Assembly (NCBI GenBank): GCA_964036045.1
Contig: OZ038385.1
Coordinates: 37,294,063 to 37,358,062 of the forward strand
Direction of reading: 5' to 3'
DNA: 64,000 nucleotides
Source of the DNA: Eutreptiella sp. 'Long Island Sound 2002'
Taxonomy: Eukaryota > Euglenozoa > Euglenophyceae > Eutreptiales > Eutreptiaceae
Shown here in pieces: positions 1 to 11,397 of the stretch. Both the position numbers and the translations under genes were made by a program. Every line of letters starts with the position of its first letter. Position 1 is the stretch's first letter. Under the pieces are notes generated by a model, which was given only the letters and a program-made list of their open reading frames with translations, searched no databases and was not told the origin of the DNA.

Positions 1-136
1 CCCGACTTCTCGGTGGAAACCGCAACCACATCTTCTATCCCACAAGCTCTCGGTGCAATCACCCCATTTATTGTGCCGTGTTGTGATGCTACGTGCCGTA
101 GGGGAGGCCCTTCCTCATTTGGTCCTCGTAGGGAAG

Positions 137-1043
137 ATGAACCGTAAAGAGCAATATCGCCTTCTTGTTGTCCTTGTTATCTTCATGATATACATGTGGT
201 ACAACTCAACACGGCAACGGGAATATATTCGACAACTAGACGGTGTGCCTGCTACGCGATGGCACCTTGGACGTTGTGCGTGTGAGCCCTCCCCGATTTT
301 GCGGGTGCCGGCACATGCTTGCATCCTTTATCCAATCAATTGGATGAGAGCCCTTTTACGCAACTGTGTTGTGATTTCCCTAAACCTTGCAACCCCATCC
401 TCGCACGCATTCAACCCCACGCAACATTTGGCGTTTTAGCTTTACGAAGCATCAAGGAAACACCGTGCCCGCCTTGTGATAATAAGCCCCAAGATTGTAA
501 GAAGGCAGGGGAATGCCCACCTTGCCCTCAAAGCTCCAACTCTAATGTTGCGTCCAAGTACCAAGCCCCAACAAGTATGTCCGTATGCGATTGTTCTCGA
601 CTTGCGAAAAGCAAAATGTAGCCTATCGTATGCAAATTCTTGTATGCATTGCTCACGTGGGGAAATGTGGTCTAAACAATCGGGCTGTGGCGGGGGGCTT
701 GGGGGGTAACGGTCTCCAACTTTGGGGTCCGAAAGCGCTCGGCAGTAGACACTTATTCATCGACTTTAGGAAGCAAGTATCAATTTACGATAAACGTGTT
801 CACCTACAATCGGATCGAAGGGCTAACAAGATTATGGAAGTCTCTACTTGAGGCCGATTACATGGGGAGGCAAGTGGACATGGTATTGTTTCATGATAAG
901 AAGGAAAATGCCGACGAGGTACCCATGCCCTTCACTCGACTCGGAAGAAGGTCCGAGTGCCGTACACTTGCCCCGCACGATGTCAACAAGTGACACAGTT
1001 GAGTGCTTGCTCGTTGCCTTTCCGTGAACACACACGCTCTTGT

Positions 1044-1134
<91 letters not shown>

Positions 1135-2528
1135 GTTGTTATCTCATCGGCACAGCGGGATGGGACTGACTTATGGATTCAAACCGAAGCATATTGGCCA
1201 TATGGCAATTTCCGAGTGCATAAACGGGTGCAAAACATGGGATTGAGAAGAAGCATCATGGAGGCCTGGTATCCCGTGCAAGAGAACACCTTTGCTGCGT
1301 TTTTCGAGGATGACTTGGAAGTATCCAAATTGTGGTTCCGATGGGTGTGGTGCTTTGTGGTGCTTGCAACGGCCATGAGTGTCTTTCCGTTTGATCCTTG
1401 CAACTTGGGACCCCCGCACCTAATGATTTCCGTGGACGTGCATGTTTGTGAGTTGGGTCGGTCGTGGGTCCCACACCTTCAACGACAAGCAATCGCGGTC
1501 TCCTCCCTCCATCTCGCGCGCTTCGTTGCAGATTCACAAAGCCATACAAAAGTATTATTTCGTGTCAGACCGCAACCCCAAATTGATGGGGCTATCCTTA
1601 TACCGCCCTGTTCATGATGAGTTGACAGAGAAGTTCTTCACCGTGGACAACAATAATGTCCCTTTTGCCTTCCAACAACCCTGCTCTTGGGGTGCGGTTT
1701 GGTTTCCGGGACCGTGGCGGTATTTTCGGAATTGGATGAGCGCACAAACCACCGACCCTCGAATCACGGAGTTTCGGATTTCTTCCAATTCTTGGTATGG
1801 AAACACAAATTGATTGCTGTTTTACATTCGATCTCCCTCCCTCCTCCCTGTGGGTAGTTTGCCTTGGGCTCACTACTCGGATTCTACCTCACCATTGCAT
1901 CACCTAGCCCGCGTACGCACAATGAACATTTTTGCAGTCAACAAGATTTTCTTTCCGGTGCCTTCGCCCATGGCAATGGAGGGCCCGGACTGAGGCAAAT
2001 AAGGTGCTCCAAATGGCCTTGGTGGGGGTGCGTCACCGGGGGCAGGGGGACCGAGGAGCCCCTCACCTGCCCATTGCCTGCGCTGATGCCTGTGCCTGGG
2101 CATGTGTCGTCCCCGAACCTCCTGTAATCGCCACCCATCTATGTCTCCAAGGCCATGACAGCCCCTGAAATCACGTGCTTTTCTGCACCAGGCATGCCAG
2201 CTCGTCCTGGAAGAAGTTCCTAATTCGGTTGATGTACGACAAGGGGCTGTTCATGATCTACCCCAATCTTCCAGAGAAGCATGTCTTCTCCACCAACCAT
2301 TTCATGAAGGGCGAACACCCAACACCGAAGTACAATCTTTACCATTTGCCTCTTCTGACAGAGGCCCGGGCTGAGCACCTGCGGGCAGATGAAGGTCGGG
2401 ATCCATTCGAAATGCCACCGTTGCACAAATTACAGGTGCTGGATATCCGGACGCAGCTGATGTCTGACCTCAGTGCTTTGCCGCACGCTTCAGAGCCATT
2501 CAAGCCCACACCATTTGCGGAAGCGTAG
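137..2528 (+). CDS. Type II membrane glycosyltransferase-like protein, six exons
   Basis: The product is probably a Golgi or ER enzyme that transfers sugar. The proposed start at 137 gives MNRKEQYR followed by one hydrophobic segment (LLVVLVIFMIYMW), a type II signal anchor; ATGs at 53 and 89 are also in frame. Exons: 1 (137 to about 242), 2 (ending 574 before GTATGT), 3 (770-918), 4 (1156-1344), 5 (1532-1794), 6 (2192-2528, stop TAG). Every junction from exon 2 on is GT-AG with matching phase. Exon 2 is cysteine-rich (CPPC twice). Exon 3 begins the GT-A-like core (INVFTYNRIEGL), exon 4 carries a candidate metal or donor site (FFEDDLEVS), exon 5 reads QQPCSWGAVWFP, and the exon 5/6 join gives NSWHASSSWKKF followed by MIYPNLPE. 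Total is about 430 residues. The exon 1/2 boundary is unresolved; the shortest phase-matched option is a 44-bp intron (243-286). Substrate and CAZy family are not assigned; family resemblance is from memory, not a search. Confidence 0.7.
1047..1132. repeat. (AC)43 microsatellite inside an intron
   Basis: There are 43 uninterrupted AC dinucleotides. They lie wholly within the third intron (919-1155) of the glycosyltransferase-like gene and end 23 bp before its acceptor AG, so they form most of the sequence next to the 3' splice site. The His-Thr and Cys-Val repeats seen by translating this tract are not protein. Confidence 0.97.
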
Positions 2529-3397
2529 CGTTAACAGGCACAGCGCGCCGGAAAGAGCACCTATGTGCGGAAGTTCCTGGTTTCAGTCGATGGAAACATG
2601 TGGAGCATGTAGCGGCTGATTGGCGAACCGTCTTGCTTGGGGTGAGCGACGCCAGACGTCGTTGTACTGCATGCCAAGCCCTCTGGTGATGTCTGTTGCC
2701 TGGATTCAGCTGCAATTCCACAAAAAAAAAGTCCAAGGCGCTGCGGGTTGCAAACAGTGAAAGGGAAAGAAACAGCTCTGTTCAGCGGCATTTCTCTGGG
2801 CAGTGGGTGTTGTGCCGTGCCTTCTGCTTTGGGACCCCTACCCAATGGCGGCAAGGCGCGCGATTCTGTCAGGATTGCAGCCAATGGATTGCTAGCTTCC
2901 CCAATTGAAGCATGTCCCCGAGGCGGTGAGGATGGGCGTCCCAAACTTGTGTGATGAAAGCATGAAATAGGTTCACGAAAAACAATTTAGGAAATATTGG
3001 TATTGGTTGAGTGGTGGGCACAGCAATTGGATGTCAGGACGCTAAGGAATGAATGGTAGCGCACACGCAAGTAGCCACTTGTGTCAAGAGTGGCCGTGGG
3101 TTTTCGCTTCAGTAATATTCAACGCTGGAAGAGTTGGCATCATATACCCTGGAATCGCAGGAGCCAAAAAGCACAATTTGCGGTTCACGGAATGATACGG
3201 AACACATCCATCGTACTGCAGTCCTGCTATGTTTGTACACTGTTCGCCCTCAAGGCACCTCTGTACGTTGTGTGCACGATGCACACGTGCTATGCAATCT
3301 CGTGAACGCACCCAACAGTTGATTTCTGCAATGAAAGCACCATCAAGCGGGGCAACCAAACCAGAACACAGCATGTACGGTTGAACATTTTACACCT
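2529..3397. other. Intergenic stretch, no gene seen
   Basis: This follows the stop codon of the glycosyltransferase-like gene and presumably begins with its 3' UTR. No canonical AATAAA stands out just after the stop. Short open frames on both strands show no recognisable motif and no splice-compatible chain. Confidence 0.5.
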
Positions 3398-3792
3398 TGC
3401 CACTCAGCACTCAGCACTCGGCACACTGCACAATGCACTACGTTGCGCATTCTACACGCACCACACTGCACACACTGCACATTCCGCACACTACCCACTA
3501 CACACTGAGCACCTCACGCTGCACTGCGCAGTAGATCCCACACTACGCACACCGAGCACTCTGTATACTGTACAATGTACACACTGTACACTCTCACATT
3601 GTGCATTCTGCACACTCTACAGTACACGTACACTGCACACTGCACACTGTGTACACTGCACTGCACACTGCCCACCGCAAATTCTGCACTCTGCACACCA
3701 GACGCTGCTCACTAGACACTTCTCACTTCGCAATTTGCACGCTTTGCACACTACAAACTGCCCATCATGCACCCTGGGCACTCCTAATACGG
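3398..3792. repeat. Degenerate CACTG/GCACACT low-complexity repeat
   Basis: For about 400 bp the sequence is made of imperfect runs of CACTCAGCA, GCACACTGCA, TGTACACT and similar words, giving translations rich in His, Thr and Cys. The period is irregular (roughly 8-12 bp). It leads directly into a CA microsatellite and may be an old, diverged expansion of the same simple sequence. Confidence 0.7.
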
Positions 3793-3840
3793 CACACGCG
3801 CACACACACGCACGCACGCACGCACACACACACACACACA

Positions 3841-3882
<42 letters not shown>
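3793..3882. repeat. Interrupted (CA)n microsatellite
   Basis: CA dinucleotides are broken by a few CG and TA steps (CACGCACGCACG near the left end, CATACA in the middle). It is less pure than the (AC)43 tract at 1047-1132. Confidence 0.93.
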
Positions 3883-3884
<2 letters not shown>

Positions 3885-6800
3885 TGCAGCCCTCTTTTCG
3901 TTTCCAAGTGGGCCATCTTCAAGGCTCATTTCTGCCACCTTGGATAGTCTCCAATCAATTGTGGAAGAACTCATTTTTGACAATTGTTCGACCCCCTGGG
4001 TGACTGCCCGTAACCCCTACCCGAGCACTCACACATCTGTGCTGGCTTTTGCACAGGGGATTGTTAGTCAGAGTGCCCATGGTGGGTAAGAGGCCTCATT
4101 CTGGTTCATCGTCATTCATCGCTGCGGGGGTTCAGCAGTCCAAAGTAGCCAAATTGCTGCCAAATTACAGCATTTGGTTTGGTTTGGTATCATACCCCAT
4201 GGGCTCTGAGGCCGATGGAAATGTTTTGTGCTTGCAGGGTATCATCACGATCGGGGCGTGTGGGCTCAGGCATGGAGATGGTTATTTCGCCAACCTCCGT
4301 CTGCCGCTGGCCATGGTGGCCGTAGGTGATGGACATGGCCCATGGGTACGCCTTGCGAGCCACGTAGATCCAAGGGGGCAATGCCCACATCAGATGTGGG
4401 GTAGCCGCACCCTCCAAATGGTCTGCGGTGACTGAGTGTGAAGCCTGCCCGCACTGGCATGGCATGCCACGGGGCCGGTTGCTGCATGTTGGACAGTGGA
4501 CAAACATTCCTCTCCCGCCCACGAAACTGCATCCCCCCCCCACCCACCCACAGACAGACCCACACCCACACCCATAAAAGACCCCCATCAACAAAACGAG
4601 GTCACACAACAGGCATGGCGATGGGCACCGGTTGCAAAACACGGTACCCGACCTGTGTTTGTGGACCCCCCCCCCTTCCAGCAGGAACGTAGTGCCCGGA
4701 GAAATCATTTTGGAATGTTCGTTTGATCTGCTGTGTTCTACCAACGCGTTGCATTTGCGTGTTGAATGGTGCCCTCCACGAATCAGGACCATCAATTGGG
4801 GACAGCCCCTTTAGACGCCTCCGCACCCATTCGCAGCCCCGGCTAGACGGTGCGGAACACAGCGCCTGACCCCCCGAGAGCATCCAGATCCTGAACTCAT
4901 ACAACCAAAAAGCACCCAGAGGCTCGTCGATTCAAGAAGCGACGAGGCACAGCACCCCAACCTCCAAAGTTCGGGAAGTAAGCCAAACGTTTTGTGATGT
5001 GTGCCCGCTTATTTGCACCGAATCAGCCCAGGCTTTGATGGCCCTGGCCGGAACCCACCTTACCACGGTCGCTACCTTGCGGCACCGTCACGGTGCTCAT
5101 GGCTGCGGGTTCGTGTCCAGATGTGCCGGGTGGTCTGCACCGGCCGTGCACTGTCATGGCACGACCATCCCCCCAGTTTCTGCGCCAAAAAAACGCTTGT
5201 CACGCATGCCAAAGTGGTGCATGCCGGATTACATGCGCAGCGTGAGGGCTGGCATCCTGCTCGCGCGCGATTGCTCACTAACCGCCGTCCGTAATGGCCT
5301 CAACCGCTGTCGCTGTCGGTTGGCATCCATCTAGCACTACTTTTCTGCATGAACTGCAGCGCGCGCCCTGGCCTAGCAGCTGTCCTTTCCGTGCCTTAAC
5401 GAACCTTGACCTGGTGCTGCATCACCGATGTCTGAAGCAGCATTTGTTAAACTTTGGATTCACAGGATATTTTTTTGAACAGATTTGGCCTCAGATAGAT
5501 TTAAAAGGTGCGCGCAAGTTGTTGCCATGTCGAAAATGTCATCCTCTTTTCTTCCGTGGACCAGGGGCAAGATGACACTGGTCTAGACACGGAGCGATTT
5601 GTATGGGGAAAGAAGGACTGAGTCCTGTGAGTCATGTGAGCGTTGATTCTGCTCATAAAAGCACCCTCCTGCTGTTGTGAAGTGTCCGGTGAATGTCTGT
5701 TTGATTTGCGCAAGCACGGCCCTGTCTACGCGTGGGATTCCCGTCTGATCGTTGCTTTTCCTGACTTGGGCCGAGCTTGCGGGAGGGGGAAGGGTCGCAT
5801 GCGTGACCTCCGTGTTGTAACGCCTGATATAAATGAGCAGAGCACCCCAACTCCTCCGAATTTCTCCGAAATGCCGTGTTAATTGGGTGGAAGCACCCCC
5901 CATCAGCGCACTTGCAGTTTGGCACGGTCACACATGAAGGTTTCAAGCGCGTCGCCCAAGTGTGTCACAAAGAATCTGCGCGCGGGGGGGGGGCGGGGGG
6001 CGGCGAGAGGTCGCGGGGGGTGCCCTCTCTCCCTCCATATTTAAGTGGGAAACGTTCACCCCAGGATTGAAGCTGTTGGGCAGTGTTAGTGTGAGCGCAT
6101 TAAATGTGACGCATTTCTCCAAGTTCAGCTTCATAAAGGGCTGCACCTGAGAGTCATATCCCCCACCAGCAACGACCAGAAGGGGCACAACGCAGCCAGG
6201 CCGCCTGTATCTGGGGCCACAGGACACGCAGGTCTCAGGCCCCGGGCGGGGCAACACAGGGCACGCGCGTCCCCAAGGAGGCGGACAAACAGAGCACGTG
6301 GCTCCCAAATGGCACCAGGCCCCCTTTCTTACTCAAGTGCATCCTCGTTGTCCTCATATATCCGAGAATCGCCCCAAATAAAAGGACACCTGGCACACAG
6401 ACGCCAGAGTCAGAAATTTGGTAACTAAGAAGCATTGCGAAAAAACCAGCGCTTCGGACCCGTGACCTTTGTTTACCTGCAGCCTCCAAAGTGATGAGGG
6501 ATATCGTCTGCGATGCATCGCGGTCCCGTCAAAGGGTATGGGAGGGGCATGCAACGTCCTGAGCACGGACCCGTCCGTCTTTCCCGGGAATGCTCCCCTG
6601 TGCCCTAAGGCAGGGGGAACCACTGTGGCTTTTCCCCGTTTTGTCTATGACCTGTCGATTTGGGGCGGGTTTGCCGCAGTCTTGGATTCGTCCTCCAGAA
6701 AGGCGCTGGTGGTGGTTTCTGTGGCCTTTTTGATGTCCTGCCATCCGTGTTGTTGCACTACTTCGAGTGGAAACGCTGCTGGACCACTTTGCTCCCGCCT

Positions 6801-9763
6801 GTTTGCAGCTCCACGGGCACTGACCACGAAAATGTACGTCCGATCAGAATCATGCTCCTATGTCATCTGCCCAAGCAGCGGTGCTACAGGTGGCGATAGG
6901 TATGATACCCATTGGCCCTGATCAGCATGCACCACCAAATATGGCAGACTGTCTATTTTTGGGGCCATGTTGGTGCCACGTACCTTCGCAGGTGGCACCA
7001 GGTTGCCACTGCCACATATATGGCGGCATCATGGATGCACCACACCACGAGGCCCAAAGTTTTGGGGCACTAGCTCACCTCGTGCGGAACCATTGGACGC
7101 TATTATGCATGCCCACGTGTCGGCATGGTGCTCCGGTGGTATATTGTGACGGGGGCATGACACTGAAGGCCATCCCGCAAATGTCGTTTGGCGAGGCCCA
7201 GATCACCTCGAACTGAATACGAGTCTTCCGTTTGGCACGGTCGACAGCACAGGCGCGGCAGCATACGCACTCCATCACCTCTCCCTAGTGGGTCACGATG
7301 ACCGGCGCCCCTGGCGCTTTCCACAGCCCAACGTTGGATCGCCGATGGACCTACGGGAAGAGCACGGGGAAGACACAAACAGAAAGATCATTCGCGTTCG
7401 GAGGCGTACAGATCTGTGAAACATGTCATGTGTGCCAAGGTTTTCTTGTCCTTCCGCAATTCAACTCCGCTGGAAAGTCCGATTAGTCAAAACTTTCATA
7501 GCAATCGCTTCGGCCTGAATCTGCGTAGTTTGGGCCTGAATCTGCGCATCCTTTGAAGCGTGCCAAATCGAACCGTACCCAAGTCTGGCAGCTAGTCGTA
7601 GGTTGCAGAGTGATCAGGGTGCAGTATGCGCTGTGCGCAGCCACCCTACCTTCCACAGTAAGTCGGTCAAGAAGCACGCCAACAACTGCTTACGTGCATC
7701 TACCATCACGGGACCAAAACAATTGAACACTTTGGTGAGGTTTGTCCGACTATCCGACAGCTTAGAATCCTCTTTCAAGGTCTGGCCGAGCTCCTAAAGG
7801 CACCATACCCGGCCCCATCCTCCACACGTTCTCTGAACTTGTGAGGCTCCGTGCCTTTCTCAAATTCCGGAGAAATATGGAATATGGATTATAGAATAGG
7901 GCCAAATTCATACCATTGTTGCGCATCCCCACGGGATATCTTTCCGGCCACAGAGATGCAAACCGCATGGTAGGATCTGCGCCATCATCCCGTGCATCCA
8001 ACAGTGGAGGCCACCACAGTTGATGCAAATGAACGCTACCGCCCAAGATCAGACCCACAACACATCAAGGTCAGAATGGAATAATTCCTTGAAATCCCCA
8101 AACTGAGTGTCTGGGCAGTGCTTGCATTGTTAATAGGGGAAGAAGATGGAGGTACATCGCATTCCCGTGAAAGCGGATATCGGGTTTCGCACCCCAACTG
8201 TAGGACCCAACAGCACCGTGATGAATGGTTGGTACGGTACAGTATGCCCATCATTCTGGATGCAGTGCAGAAGGGAGTGCAGAGTAATTGGAGGTGCTTG
8301 TTCTGCCTCAACCCTTCCCTCAATCCCATGACATCCCAGGGTATGCATGGAACCAGGGTGCCAGCTTCCAGCGGGGTTCCACACAAGTCTCAGGTGTCAT
8401 GTGTGTAGACGTCTCGTAGCATGCAGTGCATCGCTTAATGGAGACAACAGTTGCAAGGCTGGGACAGGTCAAACTTATGACTGGTTGAATCAATTGGTGT
8501 ACACAGTGATGTGTCACTTGTAATTAGTTTACTGAGAGGATTGGCTTGCACAGGACTGAGCAGGTAGCTACAGCTACCTATGTGGGACAGTCTGAACCCA
8601 AGTCTTGCCTCCTGGGGACACACCTTACCCGTGTGAAGCTACAGGGCACAGGATGGAGACTGTACATACCCCCCCCCCCCTGGCGCATGCACGGCCTTGC
8701 CTAAACACGGGTGTGTCATGCAAAATAGAACATCTGTCACAGCATGAAGCAGACCGCACGGAGAAGTCACAGTAAACACACCACCATCCAGGGAGTAGGG
8801 GCCCACCCTGCTGTTCAACTAAGGCCGTTGAGTGGCTATGGGTTGCAGCCGCCAAGCGGATACCATGCTGCAGCCTTGCTGGGTGCTGATTCCTTGGCGG
8901 GGATGGCGAGCCAAAGATCGCATAGCTGCCGAAGGGGGTGGCATTGGAGTCAATGCACCACCCAGCACGCATGTGACTTGGCAGTCCTTGGGATTGCCCG
9001 GTCCTGCGGACACCCATAAAGTAGGGCGGTAGCCCCGTGGCTACCACCAGCTAGGGCACCCTGAGACTCCCCTGCCCTTGGGAGAGCAGCTCTCCCTGGG
9101 GGAGGGGGACAGTGGTGGCAGTTGGGCAGTTGGGGCTTGAGACGGATGCAGCCATACATTTTCTCCAAGGCTAAGTGCATATAAGGATGCCATTCCAACC
9201 CTAATCTTGACCCTTGAACTTGAACCCTAGGCCTCAGGTGAGCCTTGGGGTAAGAGTTTGGGGCCTGTGTTGGGCCTGTAGAAACTAATTCTAGGGTGGA
9301 CCATACAATCCATCAGCAACATGTGCTGGACATGTGCATGTGAGAGCCATACCCCTGAGGAGTATGGTGCACTGGGCACCAGTAATTCAGCCACCCACCC
9401 AGGGAATCGCCCCAGTGCCTCAACGCCTAAAAATGGGCCCAAACGTAGAGCCCCCAGCCCGGACCTCGCCCAGCTGCATGCTGAAGACCAACCAGCAAGT
9501 GGTGCAGCGGGCCAGGCGCGGCTGAGCCATGTGTCCGAACGTGCCCAGCCCAGAGCCCCCAAGTCTAGACATACAGGCATGGCAGTATCTCCCGCTTGCC
9601 TGTGTTGGCCAGGGTCAGGGAGGCTGTCAACAGTGTTGCAAGCCTTGTGACTCAACATCACGATGTGTCAGTTCCAGTCATATCCGGCGGAAGCAGGCCA
9701 GGGCAGTTGGGATCTTGCTGCCTACAGAGGCTGCCCCCCTGCCCTCCCGGACATGCCATGCGA
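3883..9763. other. Gene-poor stretch with only unsupported open frames
   Basis: I found no domain and no convincing exon chain here. Several open frames of 60-200 codons exist on both strands (for example 4190-4795 minus, 5001-5294 plus, 6469-6921 plus, 8625-9047 minus) without recognisable motifs. Homopolymer runs (C at about 4666-4676 and 8671-8680, G at about 5984-6001) and a 14-bp direct repeat GGCCTGAATCTGCG near 7511 and 7532 are the only local structures noted. The minus-strand frame at 7762-8058 is listed separately. Confidence 0.45.
7762..8058 (-). CDS. Unrecognised minus-strand coding-like segment
   Basis: A 98-codon open frame has protein-like composition, with segments SVHLHQLWWPPLLDARDD, LWPERYPVGMRNNG and LALFYNPYSIFLRNLRKA. 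A possible acceptor (GGCGGTAG) lies just inside its 5' end, so it could be an exon of a longer minus-strand gene or a retroelement fragment. I do not recognise the family. It may be a chance open frame. Confidence 0.25.
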   Translation of the reverse strand: MGLILGGSVHLHQLWWPPLLDARDDGADPTMRFASLWPERYPVGMRNNGMNLALFYNPYSIFLRNLRKARSLTSSENVWRMGPGMVPLGARPDLERGF

Positions 9764-10013
9764 GGGAACAACCCACCCCCGCCCATCAACCTACGCCACC
9801 CACCACCCACCACACCGGATGGCACCCATGCCATGGATGGGAGCGGAGACACAACCCGCGCTCAGTCCTCCTTGTGGCGAGCGCATCAAGTACCCCCTCC
9901 CCCCGTCTTGTGTCCGTGGTGTGTGTATTATGTCTCTGTTTCCACGTGTGGCATGGGTGCCATCCGGTGTGGTGTGTGGCATAAGGTGATGGGCGGGGGT
10001 GGGTTGTTCTCCC
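9764..10013. repeat. Foldback: 65-70 bp inverted repeats around a 116-bp loop
   Basis: The left arm (9764-9833) begins with a GGGAACAACCCACC-type word and ends with GGATGGCACCCATGCC. The right arm (9950-10013) is its near-perfect reverse complement, starting GGCATGGGTGCCATCC and ending GGGTTGTTCTCCC. An extra direct copy of CATGGGTGCCATCC follows at about 10020-10033. The layout fits a foldback or MITE-like element, or a hairpin transcript. No flanking target-site duplication was identified. Confidence 0.75.
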
Positions 10014-11397
10014 GTGTAGCATGGGTGCCATCCAAGGCGGAAGGTTGTTATGTGCCCCTGTCGGGGAATTGAGCCCGCAAGTGGACATCCTAGGGCCCAA
10101 AAGCTGCCGTTGGGGAAGGGTTACCCACGGCCGGTACTGGGTGCCCACTTGGACGCACCTGCCCAACGGCGAGGGCAGTCGCCATGGGAACCACAATACT
10201 GACAAGCTTAGTACCACAGTACCCGAGTCAGAGTCAGGTACATTGTGCCCAGGGGCAATAGTCCCTCCCCAAAGATATTGTCTCAACGTCCATGCGGAAG
10301 GGGGGCTGACTGGAGGGCTCAATGGTCAGTTCTGATCGACTGGACATCCCCATCGTAGACATTTCCATAGACATTTCCAGCAATCAGTCTTGCAGTGTCT
10401 TGAGTTGCCATCACACTTCCATCATAGGTCCCCTTCCGAATTGGGTTCTGTTAGGGCACCCGTTAGACGCACGTGGCATCTTTTTTGGTGGTGCCGGGTG
10501 TTCGCTCATTACTGCTCGTCTTAGTTCACGATTGCAAACACAACACATCATTTGATGCATCTGCGTCACGCTGGTGGCAATCACACCCATTGAATTCAAA
10601 GCGGCCATAGGTTTGGATGCTGTGAACTGTAACGCGGTCCATTGCGCTCATTCGGCCTTCCAACTTACAGGGCAGACATCAACTCAACGAGAGAGGGCAG
10701 GGCACGCAACACTTGGTGTGTGGTCCCGAGGGGGGTTTGGCATGATGCCATGGTGTGTTTTGGTCTGCAGCTGGCGGTGCCAATTGGCCGATCGCATCTT
10801 ACTGCCCTTCCCTTGGTCCCTTTCACTCCATGGGCGGTGCTGCCCATCGGCCTCTCACCACCCTGTGTCCTTTCCTTTCCCTTGGTAGGTTGTGCCAATG
10901 GAGCCCCTGGACTTTCCCTGTTTCACTGCTCTGTGTCGGGTCCACACAGAGGAGGGGCTGGCTTTGGTGGGGCACTGCGCGGCTGTAGCCGCAAATGACC
11001 GGGGCTGTGTGCCCTTGAACACAGCTGTTTGAGCCACAGGTACTCATGGCGGGGGGGGGGGGAGCTTTGCCGGGGTCGTGGTAGACAATTGACCCCCCCT
11101 TTGGGGGGGAGAGTTCGGCTGGGGGGAGCTCCATTGCCCCCCCCCCCCCTCTCCCCTCCAGCCCGCAATCGAAAGCCCAGAAGCCCCAACACTGGCCACG
11201 TTTCCTGCACCAAACCGGCATGCACTGCTTCGATAGTGATGTCGAAGGCGTTTAGCTCCTTCAGCCCACACTCTACACCCGTAATTTCCCGTTTTGTTTC
11301 GTTACCTCCCTCACATAGATTAGCAGTTCCTCTTGTCTGTCATGGAATTGCACCCACGTGGGCTCCTGCAAATCTGGATCATATGGTAACCCAACAG
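10014..11397. other. Intergenic stretch upstream of the U-box gene
   Basis: No supported gene. It contains homopolymer tracts (G at about 11048-11060, C at about 11137-11149). The promoter and any 5' exons of the U-box gene must lie in or before this stretch, but I could not place them. A minus-strand frame at 10411-10608 has a Cys pair (MMCCVCNREL) but no further support. Confidence 0.4.

Noticed and set aside
957-1617. His-Thr repeat ORFs over the AC microsatellite
   Set aside because: The tract lies in an intron defined by phase-matched splice sites of the glycosyltransferase-like gene.
3381-4089. His/Thr/Cys-rich ORFs of 162-188 codons
   Set aside because: They translate degenerate simple sequence and a CA microsatellite and have no domain.
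4602-5903. Similar minus-strand words QQIKRTFQNDFSGHY (about 4,700) and AQIKQTFTGHFTTAG (about 5,690) as a duplicated gene
   Set aside because: The similarity is confined to about 15 residues and no flanking matches were seen.
9195-9235. Telomere-like CCCTAA words
   Set aside because: Only two or three degenerate words (AACCCTAATC, GAACCCTAGG); no tandem array.
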